Source of the DNA: Planktothricoides raciborskii GIHE-MW2
Lineage (GTDB): Bacteria; Cyanobacteriota; Cyanobacteriia; Cyanobacteriales; Laspinemataceae
Reading direction: 5' to 3'
NCBI RefSeq assembly: GCF_040564635.1
Contig: NZ_CP159837.1
Span: forward strand, 1,677,001 to 1,741,000
DNA length: 64,000 bases
Positions 1 to 9,529 of the stretch are shown here, piece after piece; position 1 is the first letter of the stretch, and every line of letters begins with the position of its first letter. The notes below the pieces were generated by a model, which was not told where the DNA came from, made no database searches, and worked only from the letters and a program-made list of their open reading frames with translations. The position numbers and the translations under genes were made by a program.

Positions 1-820
1 CAATTGTCTAACTCGAAAGGATGCTTTTTTCCAACCACAATCATCAAGAAAGAAATTGGATCGGGTAGATAGGTCTCTACTGATTATGGTATAACTCAAA
101 AAGCTCAAAATTTTCTGATTAAATTTTTAGAGCGTGTTTTAGAGCTTGCACAGGAATCCGATTTTTTTAGGAAAATTTGATCAAACGGATTTTGACCGTG
201 CTGACCGTTGATGATTCGCCGTGGGCGAACCCAGAGGATCTGAATCCTTAATCTGCCGATTTATTTTCTCGTTAGAGATTATTCTCTGTCCCCTGATTCC
301 AGTCTGTTTGACGAGAGATCGTCGTGTAATTTACCGGAGACTGTACTGAATTGATTTGGAACATCGCCGGGAAGCATAAGCTAAAAAATCAGGTTGAATC
401 AGTCCGGGTTCTTGACTCCCCAATAACCAGAAGGGATCAAGGAGGCTCCGCTCCTTAAGCCTGGGTAAAAATTATCAGTCCGGATGGATCGGGAAAAGGC
501 CGTCGGCACTGATTTTGCTTGCCTTCGCCGGTGGGTGGGCTTGAGGGATGAAGCGCTCCACGCCTTGATATTTATTCATATTAATTCATATTCATTCATA
601 TTCATTGATTGGGCTATTTTTAAGGGTTTTTACTTAGTCTAAATTGGCTCTATCTGACAAAATAGATCAAAAAATTTTTAAGGGGAAAAGGTTGACATGG
701 ATAAATTCGCAAATTTACATTCCCTAATTTACATTCCCTGGCTTGATGGCCAGCGTCATAAATTTTAACAAAATCAGTGGAGTTGGGGGGTGGGATCGAT
801 CACCCCTCAACGGAATCTCT
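1..820. other. Intergenic region, no gene recognised
   Basis: No open frame with recognisable protein content and no tRNA-like fold is seen here. A short AT-rich direct repeat built on ATTCAT lies near 573-608. The stretch is downstream of the minus-strand ictB-like gene, and its left part may belong to a gene outside the window. Confidence 0.5.
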
Positions 821-2209
821 TTAGGAAACAACCTGATTCGATGCCTGACGAGGATCGGGATAGTAGCTGGCCACGATCGCCATCACCAGCCACCAAAGGG
901 TATTAATTTGGGGTCGATACCAAACCGTATCAACGACACCATGAGCCAGCATACCGACGATAATCGCGATCGCCCCCATCAGCCAATAGCCCTGAAGATT
1001 GGCTTGATTTCGCAGTTGTTGTAGTTGCTGGAAGCCTTGATTTAAGGTGACGACCAGCAGCCAGATAAAAGTCATTAAGCCAATGATGCCCGTTTCCACT
1101 GCGGTTTCTAACCAGATAGAATAAGCACTCAAAGCACTAAACCTGGGGCGCATATAAAGGGGATAAATTTTGTTAAACGCATTATTGCCCGGTCCAATGC
1201 CTAACAACGGGCGATCGCGAATCATCTCGATTACCGACTGCCAAACATTGATCCGGAAATTATTGCTGCTATCAGAACGACCGGCAAACATACTGGCGAT
1301 GCGATCGCGCAACGGTTCCACAAACAGAAAAGCCAAAAGCAGCACCGTGACGGTGCCGCCGAAGACCCCAGGCAGCGCCCATTTCCGACCGGCGGGGGGT
1401 AACTTGGGACTCCACCAATAAACCAACATCAACAATAAAACAAAACTGGCGACCACCAAACCAATCCATCCCCCCCGACTCCAGGTGAACAGCAAACAGA
1501 ATGAATTCACCACAGTCATCGTCACCGCCAGCAACTTCGGCAGCAGTCCAGACCAAACAAAGATCGCTGCCACGCCGAAGATCGCTGCCGGGATCACATA
1601 AGCAGCCAAGAGATTGGGATTTTCCAAATAGCTATAAACTCGCGTCACACCGGCCATAGAAGAGGTGGGATCGGTCCAAGTCGCCAGAGGCGGGGCGCCA
1701 AAAAACCACTGTCGCATCCCATACACACTCACAATCAGAGAAGTATGCAGATAAAGACCGATTAGGAGTGAACGAATCCGGGGCGATCGCAACACTCTTG
1801 CCAGCAGTGCAAACATCATCAAATAAAGGGTCAACTTAACCCAGCCACTAAATGCGGCGGTTTTCACCGGCGACATTGCGGTCGAGACTGTGGCAATAGC
1901 CCAATAAAGTAACACCAACAAATGAATCGGGGTAAAAACCATTTCACCCTCATCGGCGACAGTCAGCAGCAGCCAATAACCAGCCCCGGCCAACAATAAC
2001 ACTCCAATCAAAGCCGTGGAAACAAAAGGCGACAGACCAAAAATCAAAGCACATAACAACGCACCAATTGCTTCTGACCATTGCATCAACCAACTGCTGG
2101 AGCGCCAACGACCCAAAGAACCCACAAATAAACGAGATAAATAGCTTCCTTTTTGCCATCGGTAGATGGGCAAATTTGACAGGGTTACTTGTTGCCAAAG
2201 TGAATTCAT
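821..2209 (-). CDS. ictB: IctB-like O-antigen ligase family membrane protein
   Basis: A polytopic inner-membrane protein of about 462 residues, matching the cyanobacterial IctB family (first described as linked to inorganic carbon accumulation; same superfamily as WaaL O-antigen ligases). From memory of Synechococcus IctB, blocks such as SRVYSYL-type/ENPNLLAAY, FTWSRGGWIG, SSNNFRINVW and LLGIGPGNNAFN align along the whole length, and the loop between the central helices is the conserved Wzy_C-type region. Around ten to eleven hydrophobic segments are visible. I chose the ATG at 2209 (MNSLWQQ) because the homologue begins there; two further in-frame starts lie up to 2251. The molecular role is still debated: direct bicarbonate transport is not proven, and a glycan ligase role is possible. 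Confidence 0.85.
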   Translation of the reverse strand: MNSLWQQVTLSNLPIYRWQKGSYLSRLFVGSLGRWRSSSWLMQWSEAIGALLCALIFGLSPFVSTALIGVLLLAGAGYWLLLTVADEGEMVFTPIHLLVLLYWAIATVSTAMSPVKTAAFSGWVKLTLYLMMFALLARVLRSPRIRSLLIGLYLHTSLIVSVYGMRQWFFGAPPLATWTDPTSSMAGVTRVYSYLENPNLLAAYVIPAAIFGVAAIFVWSGLLPKLLAVTMTVVNSFCLLFTWSRGGWIGLVVASFVLLLMLVYWWSPKLPPAGRKWALPGVFGGTVTVLLLAFLFVEPLRDRIASMFAGRSDSSNNFRINVWQSVIEMIRDRPLLGIGPGNNAFNKIYPLYMRPRFSALSAYSIWLETAVETGIIGLMTFIWLLVVTLNQGFQQLQQLRNQANLQGYWLMGAIAIIVGMLAHGVVDTVWYRPQINTLWWLVMAIVASYYPDPRQASNQVVS

Positions 2210-2602
2210 CGATTGCATACTTATTTTTGATTTAAATCCTATTTTTAGCATTCTTTGCCGGTTATATCAATCTATTATTCAATTTAAAACTGAATATTAA
2301 ATATATCTTAATTTATTGAGATTTAATCTTATAATATACCATTTTAATCATGATTTTTTTATGACCAATCATATCATATTCATATTTCTTATGAAAAATG
2401 GCATATTATAATTTGATATACTCAATCTTCCTATTAAATTGGCACGATCAGAAAAAATTATCTCTAATAATAACTAGGATCATAAATTTTCATAAATCCA
2501 AACAAAAATGAATATTTCACGGATTTTCTCCTTTTTTGTAACGCCAAAATCTAGATGTTCTACTCACTCAAAATTAGCCCAATCTTCCCTGATAATTTCA
2601 CC
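2210..2602. other. AT-rich intergenic region
   Basis: Strongly AT-rich spacer between two minus-strand genes. It probably contains the promoter of the ictB-like gene, but I cannot place promoter boxes with confidence. No gene seen. Confidence 0.4.
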
Positions 2603-4186
2603 TTAGTTAATCCGTAGGGGGAACTCAAGTAAATATCGATAACCGGAACTAGGGGAACCTTCTAAAACAATATGTCCTTGATGCTGCCTGGTTAACTCCC
2701 AACTGAGTAAAAACCCTAAATCTTGCCGGGAAAGCTTAACGCAGCATAGGTCATTTGGATTTGCGGTTTGACAGTCTGAATCATATAATGCCTTGAATTC
2801 AGAGATTAACTTTTGAAAGAATTGCAGCATATTTGATGCCGGTTGCCTAGTAGAAAAAAGAGCTTCCAGGGTTTTTTCTGGCTTCAGAGATTCTGACTCA
2901 TCATTAGCTGGGTTCAAGGGCATTTCCTCAGACTCCATATCCTGCATTTCTATTGGATTGAAACCATCTCCTAACCAGGGATGAGAAACCCAAATAATCA
3001 TCTTTAAAATATCAGATTTGCGGGAAACATGAAGCCGCACGACTCCTCCCGGATGCGCCACAGAAATTACCCTGGCCAACATCTGATAGAGAATTTGGTA
3101 GACTTTAGACTTATCTATGAGAACTAGGCGATCGCCCGGTTCCACAGACAGACGAAATTCTTGGCCGCGTCGAGAAGCTTCCAATTCCAAGTGATTAAGG
3201 ACTTGTTGACAAAGCATTTCAATATCCACAGCCGCCAGATCAAGATCCGGGGTTTGGTCATGTAAGTTCCGCAGAGACACTAACTCATCCAGCAACGATA
3301 CCAAGTAGCGACCACTGTCATAAATAATCTGGAGATATTCTTTCTGTTTGTCGTTTAAATGTCCATAAACTTCTTGATTTAAAACTTTGGCCATTCCTGT
3401 CACCGAAGTTAAGGGATTCCGCATTTCTTGCGTCATGCTACCGATGAGTTTCTCCAAAACCAAGTCAGAAATATTCTTCAGCCCAAATTTTTCATCATTA
3501 CTGGCTGGGGAAGTATCATCATCTACGGATATATCTGGCAATGAGTCAGGCAAAAAAGAGCTAACTGGAGTGTGAGTTGTGTCAGGCGATATTGCATCCG
3601 CAAGGCTCCTGCGCGTTCGCGCCAATTTGCTCCGTTCTAACTCGCTCATAATCCAGCGAGCGGTCAACTCCAAAAACTGAATTTCTTTAGCCGTAAATTG
3701 ACGGGGAGACAGATCCATGCCCATCAAAACTCCCAAGCAATCCCCTTTGGAGGACAGCAAAGGCACTCCGGCATAAGCCCGAATTCCGTAATTTTGAACC
3801 GCCATCGACTTCGCCCACTGGTCTTGCTTCAAAGTATCTCGAATTGTCACCACAATTTGACTGGCTAAAACCTGTTGCCAAAAAGCCTCTTGCAGAGAAA
3901 TTTTTGGTAACTTATTCGCCAAGTCTTGCAACAATTCGATCTCTTCAAAGTTAACGTCAGCAAAATTTACAGCAAGCTGTCTCAAGCGCCGATCTTTTTG
4001 CACTCCCCCAACAATACATAAAGGGATATCTAAAAATTCTGCACTCGCTTGAGTCGCCTTTTGCAAGATAAACAAGCTGTGTCGATCCAAGAGACCCCGG
4101 TCTGCAAACAGCAATCCAGATTCTTCTGGGGATGGGCTGGCAGAATTATCAAAATAAGCAAATTCTTGATTGTCTGGTACTACCAT
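2603..4186 (-). CDS. GAF-domain protein with degenerate histidine-kinase core
   Basis: A 527-residue cytoplasmic protein. Residues about 38-185 form a GAF domain, followed by a linker and a HisKA-type dimerisation helix pair (about 243-310), then a much altered HATPase region. The H-box reads MTQEMRNPLTS, so Gln253 stands where the phosphorylated His of the usual SHELRTPL motif should be. The N-box lacks its usual asparagines (QILYQMLARVISVA) and no clear DxGxG nucleotide motif is seen. I therefore see a pseudokinase or scaffold rather than an active kinase. A response regulator (6341-7111) lies nearby on the same strand but is separated by two genes. The domain order is secure; loss of catalysis is inferred from the missing residues. 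Confidence 0.8.
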   Translation of the reverse strand: MVVPDNQEFAYFDNSASPSPEESGLLFADRGLLDRHSLFILQKATQASAEFLDIPLCIVGGVQKDRRLRQLAVNFADVNFEEIELLQDLANKLPKISLQEAFWQQVLASQIVVTIRDTLKQDQWAKSMAVQNYGIRAYAGVPLLSSKGDCLGVLMGMDLSPRQFTAKEIQFLELTARWIMSELERSKLARTRRSLADAISPDTTHTPVSSFLPDSLPDISVDDDTSPASNDEKFGLKNISDLVLEKLIGSMTQEMRNPLTSVTGMAKVLNQEVYGHLNDKQKEYLQIIYDSGRYLVSLLDELVSLRNLHDQTPDLDLAAVDIEMLCQQVLNHLELEASRRGQEFRLSVEPGDRLVLIDKSKVYQILYQMLARVISVAHPGGVVRLHVSRKSDILKMIIWVSHPWLGDGFNPIEMQDMESEEMPLNPANDESESLKPEKTLEALFSTRQPASNMLQFFQKLISEFKALYDSDCQTANPNDLCCVKLSRQDLGFLLSWELTRQHQGHIVLEGSPSSGYRYLLEFPLRIN

Positions 4187-4535
4187 AAGAGTTTAAGGTT
4201 GCCATAGACAACAATGAAATCTATTCAATAAATCTATTCAATGGCGATTGGCCATAATGTTTCTAGTGAACGGCAGAACCGCCGAGGACAAATCTCTTGC
4301 CGCTAAGATCTTGAGGATTTTTGCCGTGGGATTTTTGCCGTGGGATTTTTGCCGTGGGTTTGGTTCTGGCAGATTTGGCTAGATGATCGGCACCAAATCT
4401 AAGCCTTTAGATATCTGCAATTTGCGCTGCAAAAAAAAATTTGCCGAACAACGAGCGAGATTGCATCCGCAACGCCGAAGCGCGATCGCAGGTCAAAGCT
4501 TAATCTTTGGGTGCCGAATCTCTGGGATTGGGTGA
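4187..4535. other. Intergenic region with a short tandem repeat
   Basis: No gene seen. It holds three copies of a 14-bp unit (ATTTTTGCCGTGGG) at 4317-4358 and a HIP1 site near 4480. Confidence 0.5.
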
Positions 4536-5255
4536 CTACTTCCATGCTGGATGAGAAAGGAGTTTTTCCATCACTCTAACCCCGCGTAACTGATTGGAAA
4601 GAGGTAAATGACCTCTAGGGGCTGTCAAATCCCAAGTAAACTCTTGGGGATATCTTGTCCAATTATTGCCATTTTTCCAGCCGATTTTTGGCCACATCTT
4701 ATCCCACATTTTCCCGACACCCAGCCAAATTTCTCGTTGGACAGAAAATCCAAACTTATCTTCGGAGTACAACTGCCACAGAGTATTAATGGTTTGTAAA
4801 TCCGTTTCGGGAAACGTATCAACTTCAGTAAAATATAACCACTTTCTCTGGACGGCAGCAGGACCTGCCAATTCACAAAGTAATTGAATGGTGATTTTGT
4901 CAGCGGATTGGAAATCCGCAGCGGCCAGCAGCTTTTGTAACAGACTGTAGTCGATCTGGCGATCGCTCGGAGTTGGGAGCAGACCGTGGGGAAATGTGGA
5001 ACGCAAAAATTCAGCGGATACCGGGTCTGCCGATGTATAAAGAACTTGGTAAACTTTCCCATCGACGAAGTTCGGGGTGGTTGAGCGGCGTTCTAACAAA
5101 AATTCTTGCAACACTCTCAGACCATCCCCACCAGCTTTGGCCAGATGAGAAATCACCTTGATCTGATTTTTTTGATTATTCGTTCTTAAGTTGGAAGCCA
5201 GTTCGGCAAAATCCAAAGCAGCATCCGGTATGGCAGAAGTTGTTGAGTCAGTCAT
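4536..5255 (-). CDS. GUN4 domain-containing protein
   Basis: A protein of about 239 residues, matching the usual size of cyanobacterial GUN4, which binds Mg-protoporphyrin IX and stimulates Mg-chelatase in chlorophyll synthesis. The N-terminal half (ELASNLRTNNQKNQIKVISH and onward) looks like the helical ARM-like domain. The C-terminal half (IDYSLLQKLLAAADFQSAD, then TLWQLYSEDKFGFSVQREIW and LTAPRGHLPLSNQLRG) is the GUN4 core fold. I chose the ATG at 5255 (MTDSTTS). The upstream in-frame extension to 5387 is translated from a GC-rich palindromic repeat (about 5318-5362) and is unlikely to be real. Cyanobacteria carry several GUN4-like proteins, so this may be the main GUN4 or a paralogue. Confidence 0.85.
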   Translation of the reverse strand: MTDSTTSAIPDAALDFAELASNLRTNNQKNQIKVISHLAKAGGDGLRVLQEFLLERRSTTPNFVDGKVYQVLYTSADPVSAEFLRSTFPHGLLPTPSDRQIDYSLLQKLLAAADFQSADKITIQLLCELAGPAAVQRKWLYFTEVDTFPETDLQTINTLWQLYSEDKFGFSVQREIWLGVGKMWDKMWPKIGWKNGNNWTRYPQEFTWDLTAPRGHLPLSNQLRGVRVMEKLLSHPAWK

Positions 5256-5317
5256 GAAGGCTTTTTGAGGATCGACAGTTGCTATTTTCAGAGGTACAAG
5301 TAAACCCAGTAGGCCCT

Positions 5318-5362
5318 GCCCCCGCGAAGGCGCGGAGCCTGCGCGAAGCGCGCTTAGGCGGG
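5318..5362. repeat. GC-rich interspersed palindromic repeat
   Basis: A short GC-rich palindromic stretch (CGCGAAGGCGCGGAGCC followed by TGCGCGAAGCGCGC) just upstream of the GUN4 start. Related CG-rich motifs are seen near 3600-3625 and 38878-38910. It looks like a dispersed cyanobacterial repeat. Confidence 0.5.
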
Positions 5363-5455
5363 GGATGAACCTGGAAGCATTAAGCAATCGGTGCCACTGG
5401 ATATGAGGTTGAAACCTCAGATGTTCCTATTGTCTCATTATCTTAGACCTGCTGA

Positions 5456-5950
5456 TTATTTCTGTGCTTGTAAAATCCGATTAATGATCCCGGTGGTGGA
5501 TGAGTTGATTTCCACTTTCACCAGTTCAATCTGACCCCCATAAGCCTGAACCACTGGGGCTTCCGGCAGAGTTTCCAGGGTGTAGTCACCTCCTTTGACA
5601 TAAATATCCGGTTGCAGAGATGAAATCAGGGTGGTAGCGGTGGGTTGATTAAAGATCACCACGGCATCAACCGCTTTGAGGCTACAGAGTACCTCAGCCC
5701 TTTGTAATTCTGGCACAATTGGTCGCGAGGGTTTTCCGGCGGTGGATGGCTTGATTGTTTGTACGGACTGGTCACTATTTAAACCAATAACGAGCGATCG
5801 CCCCAAAGCTTTGGCGGTTTGTAAATAGCGCACATGACCCACATGGAGTAAATCAAAACACCCATTGCTAAACACTAGAGGACGCCACCGATCCGGTTCA
5901 GAGGCGATCGCCTGAGTTAATTCATCCAAAGTATAAAGACCAGAAATCAT
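5456..5950 (-). CDS. RfaE2-like adenylyl/cytidylyltransferase
   Basis: A 164-residue nucleotidyltransferase-fold protein similar to the C-terminal domain of HldE (RfaE2), which adenylates D-glycero-beta-D-manno-heptose 1-phosphate for LPS core or S-layer glycans. The signature GCFDLLHVGHVRYL (HxGH motif) lies near residue 30, and VKGGDYTLETLPEA and STTGIINRI match the ends of the family. I chose the ATG at 5950 (MISGLYTL). The extension to 6049 is translated from ATGGTTGA repeats and is probably not coding. No kinase partner (RfaE1) is in the window, so the substrate is inferred from family only. Confidence 0.8.
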   Translation of the reverse strand: MISGLYTLDELTQAIASEPDRWRPLVFSNGCFDLLHVGHVRYLQTAKALGRSLVIGLNSDQSVQTIKPSTAGKPSRPIVPELQRAEVLCSLKAVDAVVIFNQPTATTLISSLQPDIYVKGGDYTLETLPEAPVVQAYGGQIELVKVEINSSTTGIINRILQAQK

Positions 5951-5960
5951 AACGCTTAAG

Positions 5961-6026
5961 GGTTGATGGTTGATGGTTGAAGCTTGATGGTTGATGGTTG
6001 ACGCTTGATGGTTGACCGTTGACCGT
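5961..6026. repeat. TTGATGG short tandem repeat
   Basis: Imperfect copies of TTGATGGTTGA and TTGACCG directly upstream of the nucleotidyltransferase start. Read on the gene's strand this gives a CAACCATCAA-rich leader. Confidence 0.6.
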
Positions 6027-6130
6027 TTGCAGGATTCGTGAGTGTTCAAAAGGTGATGCCTTATTCACAGCAAGCAAACATTTGCTATCGCTTAATAGCT
6101 ATCATTTAATCTGCTATTAGCTATCAATGT

Positions 6131-6302
6131 AACTGATAACTGATAACTGATAACTGATAACTGATAACTGATAACTGATAACTGATAACTGATAACTGAT
6201 AACTGATAACTGATAACTGATAACTGATAACTGATAACTGATAACTGATAACTGATAACTGATAACTGATAACTGATAACTGATAACTGATAACTGATAA
6301 CT
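6131..6302. repeat. Heptanucleotide tandem array (ACTGATA)
   Basis: About 24.5 uninterrupted copies of a 7-bp unit (AACTGAT/ACTGATA) in the space between the response regulator (6341-7111) and the nucleotidyltransferase. This is a classic short tandemly repeated repetitive sequence of filamentous cyanobacteria. The unit is not a multiple of three. Confidence 0.9.
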
Positions 6303-6340
6303 ACCGAAATCAGGGAAACCCAGCATTTGATATTGCTAAG

Positions 6341-7111
6341 TTATTCAGCATCAGGAGCGGACTCGTATCCATGTTCAAAAGCAAACCGAATTAATTGACC
6401 ACGATTTTCCAAATCTAATTTGCTTAAAATATGACGCAAATGAGTTTGTACAGTCCGAGGACTGATAAATAAACGTTCGGCAATTTCTTTATTTGTACAG
6501 CCTTGAATCACTTCCCAAAAAACTCTGGCTTCCGCCGGGGTCAAGGGCAAACGGTCTGGGGAAGTCTCCGATATCGATGAGGTGACTGGGTATTCTTTGG
6601 GAGTTAAATTGGACTGATTATCAAGCCGATTATTGAGGGGATGGGTCATCTTCTCTGAAAGGGAAATTACAGAGGGTGAACTCACATTTTTATATCCTCC
6701 CGCCATATGCTGCATTAATCGAATAATTTCCGAATAAATCCGGCGACTCCGCTCTAATTGCGCTTCAATTTTTGCTACTAATTCTCTGGGTTCAAAGGGT
6801 TTAATTAAATAATCATCGCCACCAATTTCATGGCCTTCTATGCGGTCATCAAGCTCTCCCAAAGAACTTAAAAATATAAAAGGGATTAATTGACCTGATG
6901 GCGTCGTGCGTAGTCGTCGGCAAAATTCAAATCCATCCATGTCTGGCATCATCACATCCGATACAATCAAATCTGGCATTTCCGCCTCTAACGATTTTAA
7001 CGCTTCTACCCCAGATTTGGCATCAGCAACGATATACCCTTGATTTTCTAGGTGTCTTCGTAAAGTAATTCGCATAGTGCGATCGTCATCCACAATTAAA
7101 ATTTTTTTCAT
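6341..7111 (-). CDS. Two-component response regulator, REC plus LuxR-type HTH
   Basis: A 256-residue transcription regulator of the NarL/FixJ type. The receiver domain covers residues 1-120 with the acidic pair at D8-D9, phospho-acceptor D52 (IVSDVMMPDMDGFEF) and the conserved Lys in YLIKPFEP. A linker of about 60 residues follows, then a GerE/LuxR HTH (LTPAEARVFWEVIQGCTNKEIAERLFISPRTVQTHLRHILSKL) near residues 190-250. It should bind DNA when phosphorylated. The cognate kinase is not evident: the only kinase-like protein nearby (2603-4186) lacks the phosphorylatable His. The upstream region is AT-rich and long, suggesting its own promoter. Confidence 0.9.
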   Translation of the reverse strand: MKKILIVDDDRTMRITLRRHLENQGYIVADAKSGVEALKSLEAEMPDLIVSDVMMPDMDGFEFCRRLRTTPSGQLIPFIFLSSLGELDDRIEGHEIGGDDYLIKPFEPRELVAKIEAQLERSRRIYSEIIRLMQHMAGGYKNVSSPSVISLSEKMTHPLNNRLDNQSNLTPKEYPVTSSISETSPDRLPLTPAEARVFWEVIQGCTNKEIAERLFISPRTVQTHLRHILSKLDLENRGQLIRFAFEHGYESAPDAE

Positions 7112-7898
7112 TTCATTTTGGCTCCCGGTTTCATTGAGATAATCTCAATATATTATTCAAGAGCATTTTTTACAAAATTTGTTTCTCATCTTTTTGAGAT
7201 TTAATCATAGATGATTTTCTTCAAAAAACGCTCCGGCTCCTATAATACAATCAATTTTTCTAAAAAGCAAAAATTAGCAAATGTTATAAAATCTTAATAT
7301 TTGAGATTTATTTAAGATATTTTCTTCAAATTATCTAATAACCTCGATCAAGAAAACTTAATCATAAGTAGATCCAATCAATTTTGAGACAAAATATGAC
7401 TAAATTTTCTCAAGGAATCTCAAGGCTTCCCCGGTTTAGGGAATTTGTCATCCTAAGTCGAAAGTGAAAACAAGTTTATTGAGAGTTCTAGGCGTTAGGC
7501 AAACCCAGCCGCGATCGCGATAGATCGACGGAAAAATAGAACGCAAATGAGAATAAGTCGATCTGGAGAAGTGTGCGAACAAGAAATCATACAAAGGAAG
7601 AGTGGGTTGACCAGAAACATAGTAAGGGCAAAGCATATAGCCTACCCGACCGGATGCCGCTTCGCGTCTACGGCATCGAAATTACCTCGCTGAAATTTGA
7701 TTGGAGAATCTTCAAGATTGTTACTTAAGATGCTTTGCCCCTACAAATGGCTGAACCAAAGAGCGCGAAATTGTCAAAATTTCGAGATTTTAGGGGCAAA
7801 ATTCAGGAAAAATGCTTAAGAAACAAAACCTGAAAGCATTGCATGATGTAGTCTACCAAAGAAGGATTGTCTAGTTTTAACTAGACTCAACGGGCAGT
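7112..7898. other. Divergent intergenic region between response regulator and icd
   Basis: A 787-bp stretch. The left part (7112-7440) is very AT-rich and should hold the response-regulator promoter. The right part carries a CG palindrome (GATGCCGCTTCGCGTCTACG near 7651-7676), a dispersed repeat type. A 62-codon minus-strand frame at 7448-7636 has no recognisable features. The icd promoter is presumably in the last 150 bp. Confidence 0.4.
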
Positions 7899-9326
7899 AT
7901 GTACGAGAAAATCACTCCCCCCACCACTGGCGATCGCGTCACCTTTAAAGATGGGCAACCCATTGTCCCCGACAACCCCATCATTCCATTTATTCGCGGA
8001 GATGGCACAGGGGTTGACCTATGGCCAGCTTCACAAAAAGTCATCGATGCAGCCGTTCAAACCGCTTACAAAGGCCAGCGAAAAATTAGCTGGTTTAAGG
8101 TTTATGCCGGAGATGAAGCTTGTGAAGCTTATGGAACTTACCAGTATTTACCGGAAGATACCCTCCAGGCCATTAGAGAATATGGTGTGGCCATCAAAGG
8201 CCCTCTGACCACCCCAATTGGGGGCGGCATCCGTTCTCTGAATGTCGCGTTACGGCAAATTAACGACCTATACGCTTGTGTTCGTCCCTGTAAATACTAT
8301 AGTGGCACGCCATCTCCCCACAAAAATCCAGAAAAACTGGATGTGATCATCTATCGGGAAAATACCGAAGATATCTATCTAGGAATTGAGTGGCGCCAAG
8401 GCAGCGAAATTGCTGACAAATTGATTCAAATTCTCAATCAAGAGTTAATTCCCGCCACCCCAGAACACGGCAAGAAACAAATCCGCTTAGACTCTGGTAT
8501 CGGCATCAAACCGATTAGTAAAACTGGCTCACAACGGCTGATTCGTCGAGCGATTCAACACGCTTTGCGTCTGCCGAAAGAAAAGCAAATGGTGACCTTG
8601 GTTCATAAAGGCAACATTATGAAATACACCGAAGGTGCTTTTCGTGATTGGGGCTATGAATTAGCTACCACGGAGTTTCGCTCCTGTTGTGTCACCGAAA
8701 GAGAATCCTGGATTCTCAGCAACAAAGAGCGGCACCCAGAGATTACCTTAGAGGACAATGCTCGCAAAATTGATCCCGGTTATGACAACCTGACCAGTGA
8801 AAAGCAAGCAGAAGTTCGCCAAGAAGTCGAAGATGTTCTTAAGGCGATTTGGGATACCCACGGAAATGGCCAATGGAAAGAAAAAGTCATGGTCAATGAC
8901 CGGATTGCCGATAGTATTTTCCAACAGATTCAAACTCGACCGTCAGAGTATTCAATTCTGGCGACGATGAACCTGAATGGAGATTATCTATCTGATGCCG
9001 CTGCCGCCGTGGTCGGTGGTCTGGGAATGGGGCCAGGTGCGAATATTGGCGATGAATGCGCCATTTTTGAAGCCACCCACGGCACCGCACCGAAACACGC
9101 TGGTCTTGACCGGGTGAACCCAGGATCTTTGATTTTGTCCGGGGTGATGATGTTGGAATATATGGGTTGGCAGGAAGCGGCTGATCTGATTAAAAAAGGT
9201 CTGGGTGCCGCGATTTCCAACCGAGAAGTAACCTACGATTTGGCTCGGTTAATGGAACCTCCGGTAGAACCCCCGCTAAAATGTTCTGAATTTGCTGATG
9301 CAATTATTGCTCACTTTAACGATTAA
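7899..9326 (+). CDS. icd: NADP-dependent isocitrate dehydrogenase
   Basis: A 475-residue enzyme, the normal cyanobacterial length. It oxidatively decarboxylates isocitrate to 2-oxoglutarate, which in cyanobacteria is both the nitrogen-assimilation skeleton and the signal of nitrogen status. Seen in the sequence: the N-terminal block [16 protein letters not shown], the substrate-binding stretch with [34 protein letters not shown], the Lys region [17 protein letters not shown], the metal-site [11 protein letters not shown] and [19 protein letters not shown], and the nucleotide-binding [11 protein letters not shown]. An intrinsic terminator follows closely. It appears to be a single-gene unit. 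Confidence 0.97.
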   Translation: MYEKITPPTTGDRVTFKDGQPIVPDNPIIPFIRGDGTGVDLWPASQKVIDAAVQTAYKGQRKISWFKVYAGDEACEAYGTYQYLPEDTLQAIREYGVAIKGPLTTPIGGGIRSLNVALRQINDLYACVRPCKYYSGTPSPHKNPEKLDVIIYRENTEDIYLGIEWRQGSEIADKLIQILNQELIPATPEHGKKQIRLDSGIGIKPISKTGSQRLIRRAIQHALRLPKEKQMVTLVHKGNIMKYTEGAFRDWGYELATTEFRSCCVTERESWILSNKERHPEITLEDNARKIDPGYDNLTSEKQAEVRQEVEDVLKAIWDTHGNGQWKEKVMVNDRIADSIFQQIQTRPSEYSILATMNLNGDYLSDAAAAVVGGLGMGPGANIGDECAIFEATHGTAPKHAGLDRVNPGSLILSGVMMLEYMGWQEAADLIKKGLGAAISNREVTYDLARLMEPPVEPPLKCSEFADAIIAHFND

Positions 9327-9382
9327 TTTCCCATTGAGAGATTAATTCTCGACGGGAAAATATCATCGATATCTATTTTAAG

Positions 9383-9420
9383 AAACCCCCTTTGACTCAA
9401 AAAGTAAAAGGGGGTTTTTC
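9383..9420 (+). terminator. Intrinsic terminator of icd
   Basis: Stem of about 15 bp with one mismatch (AAACCCCCTTTGACT pairing with AGTAAAAGGGGGTTT), short A-rich loop, then a T run. It lies 57 bp after the icd stop codon. Confidence 0.85.
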
Positions 9421-9466
9421 GCTTTTTGGGGATGCGATCGCCACGATATCCTGTGAATGAATCAGC

Positions 9467-9517
9467 AATGACTATCCAGGAAATGACTATCCAGGAAATG
9501 ACTATCCAGGAAATGAC
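9467..9517. repeat. 15-bp tandem repeat
   Basis: Three full copies and a partial copy of AAATGACTATCCAGG just beyond the 3' end of the minus-strand gene at 9530. Confidence 0.8.
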
Positions 9518-9529
9518 CTAGCAACACTA

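Noticed and set aside
1-820. Possible structural RNA at the left end
   Set aside because: No fold matching rnpB, tmRNA, 6S RNA or SRP RNA could be recognised by eye.
6117-6326. Open frame encoding repeated YQLSVIS
   Set aside because: It is only the translation of the ACTGATA heptanucleotide array.
7448-7636. 62-codon minus-strand frame upstream of icd
   Set aside because: No ribosome-binding site, no recognisable content, overlaps a likely promoter region.
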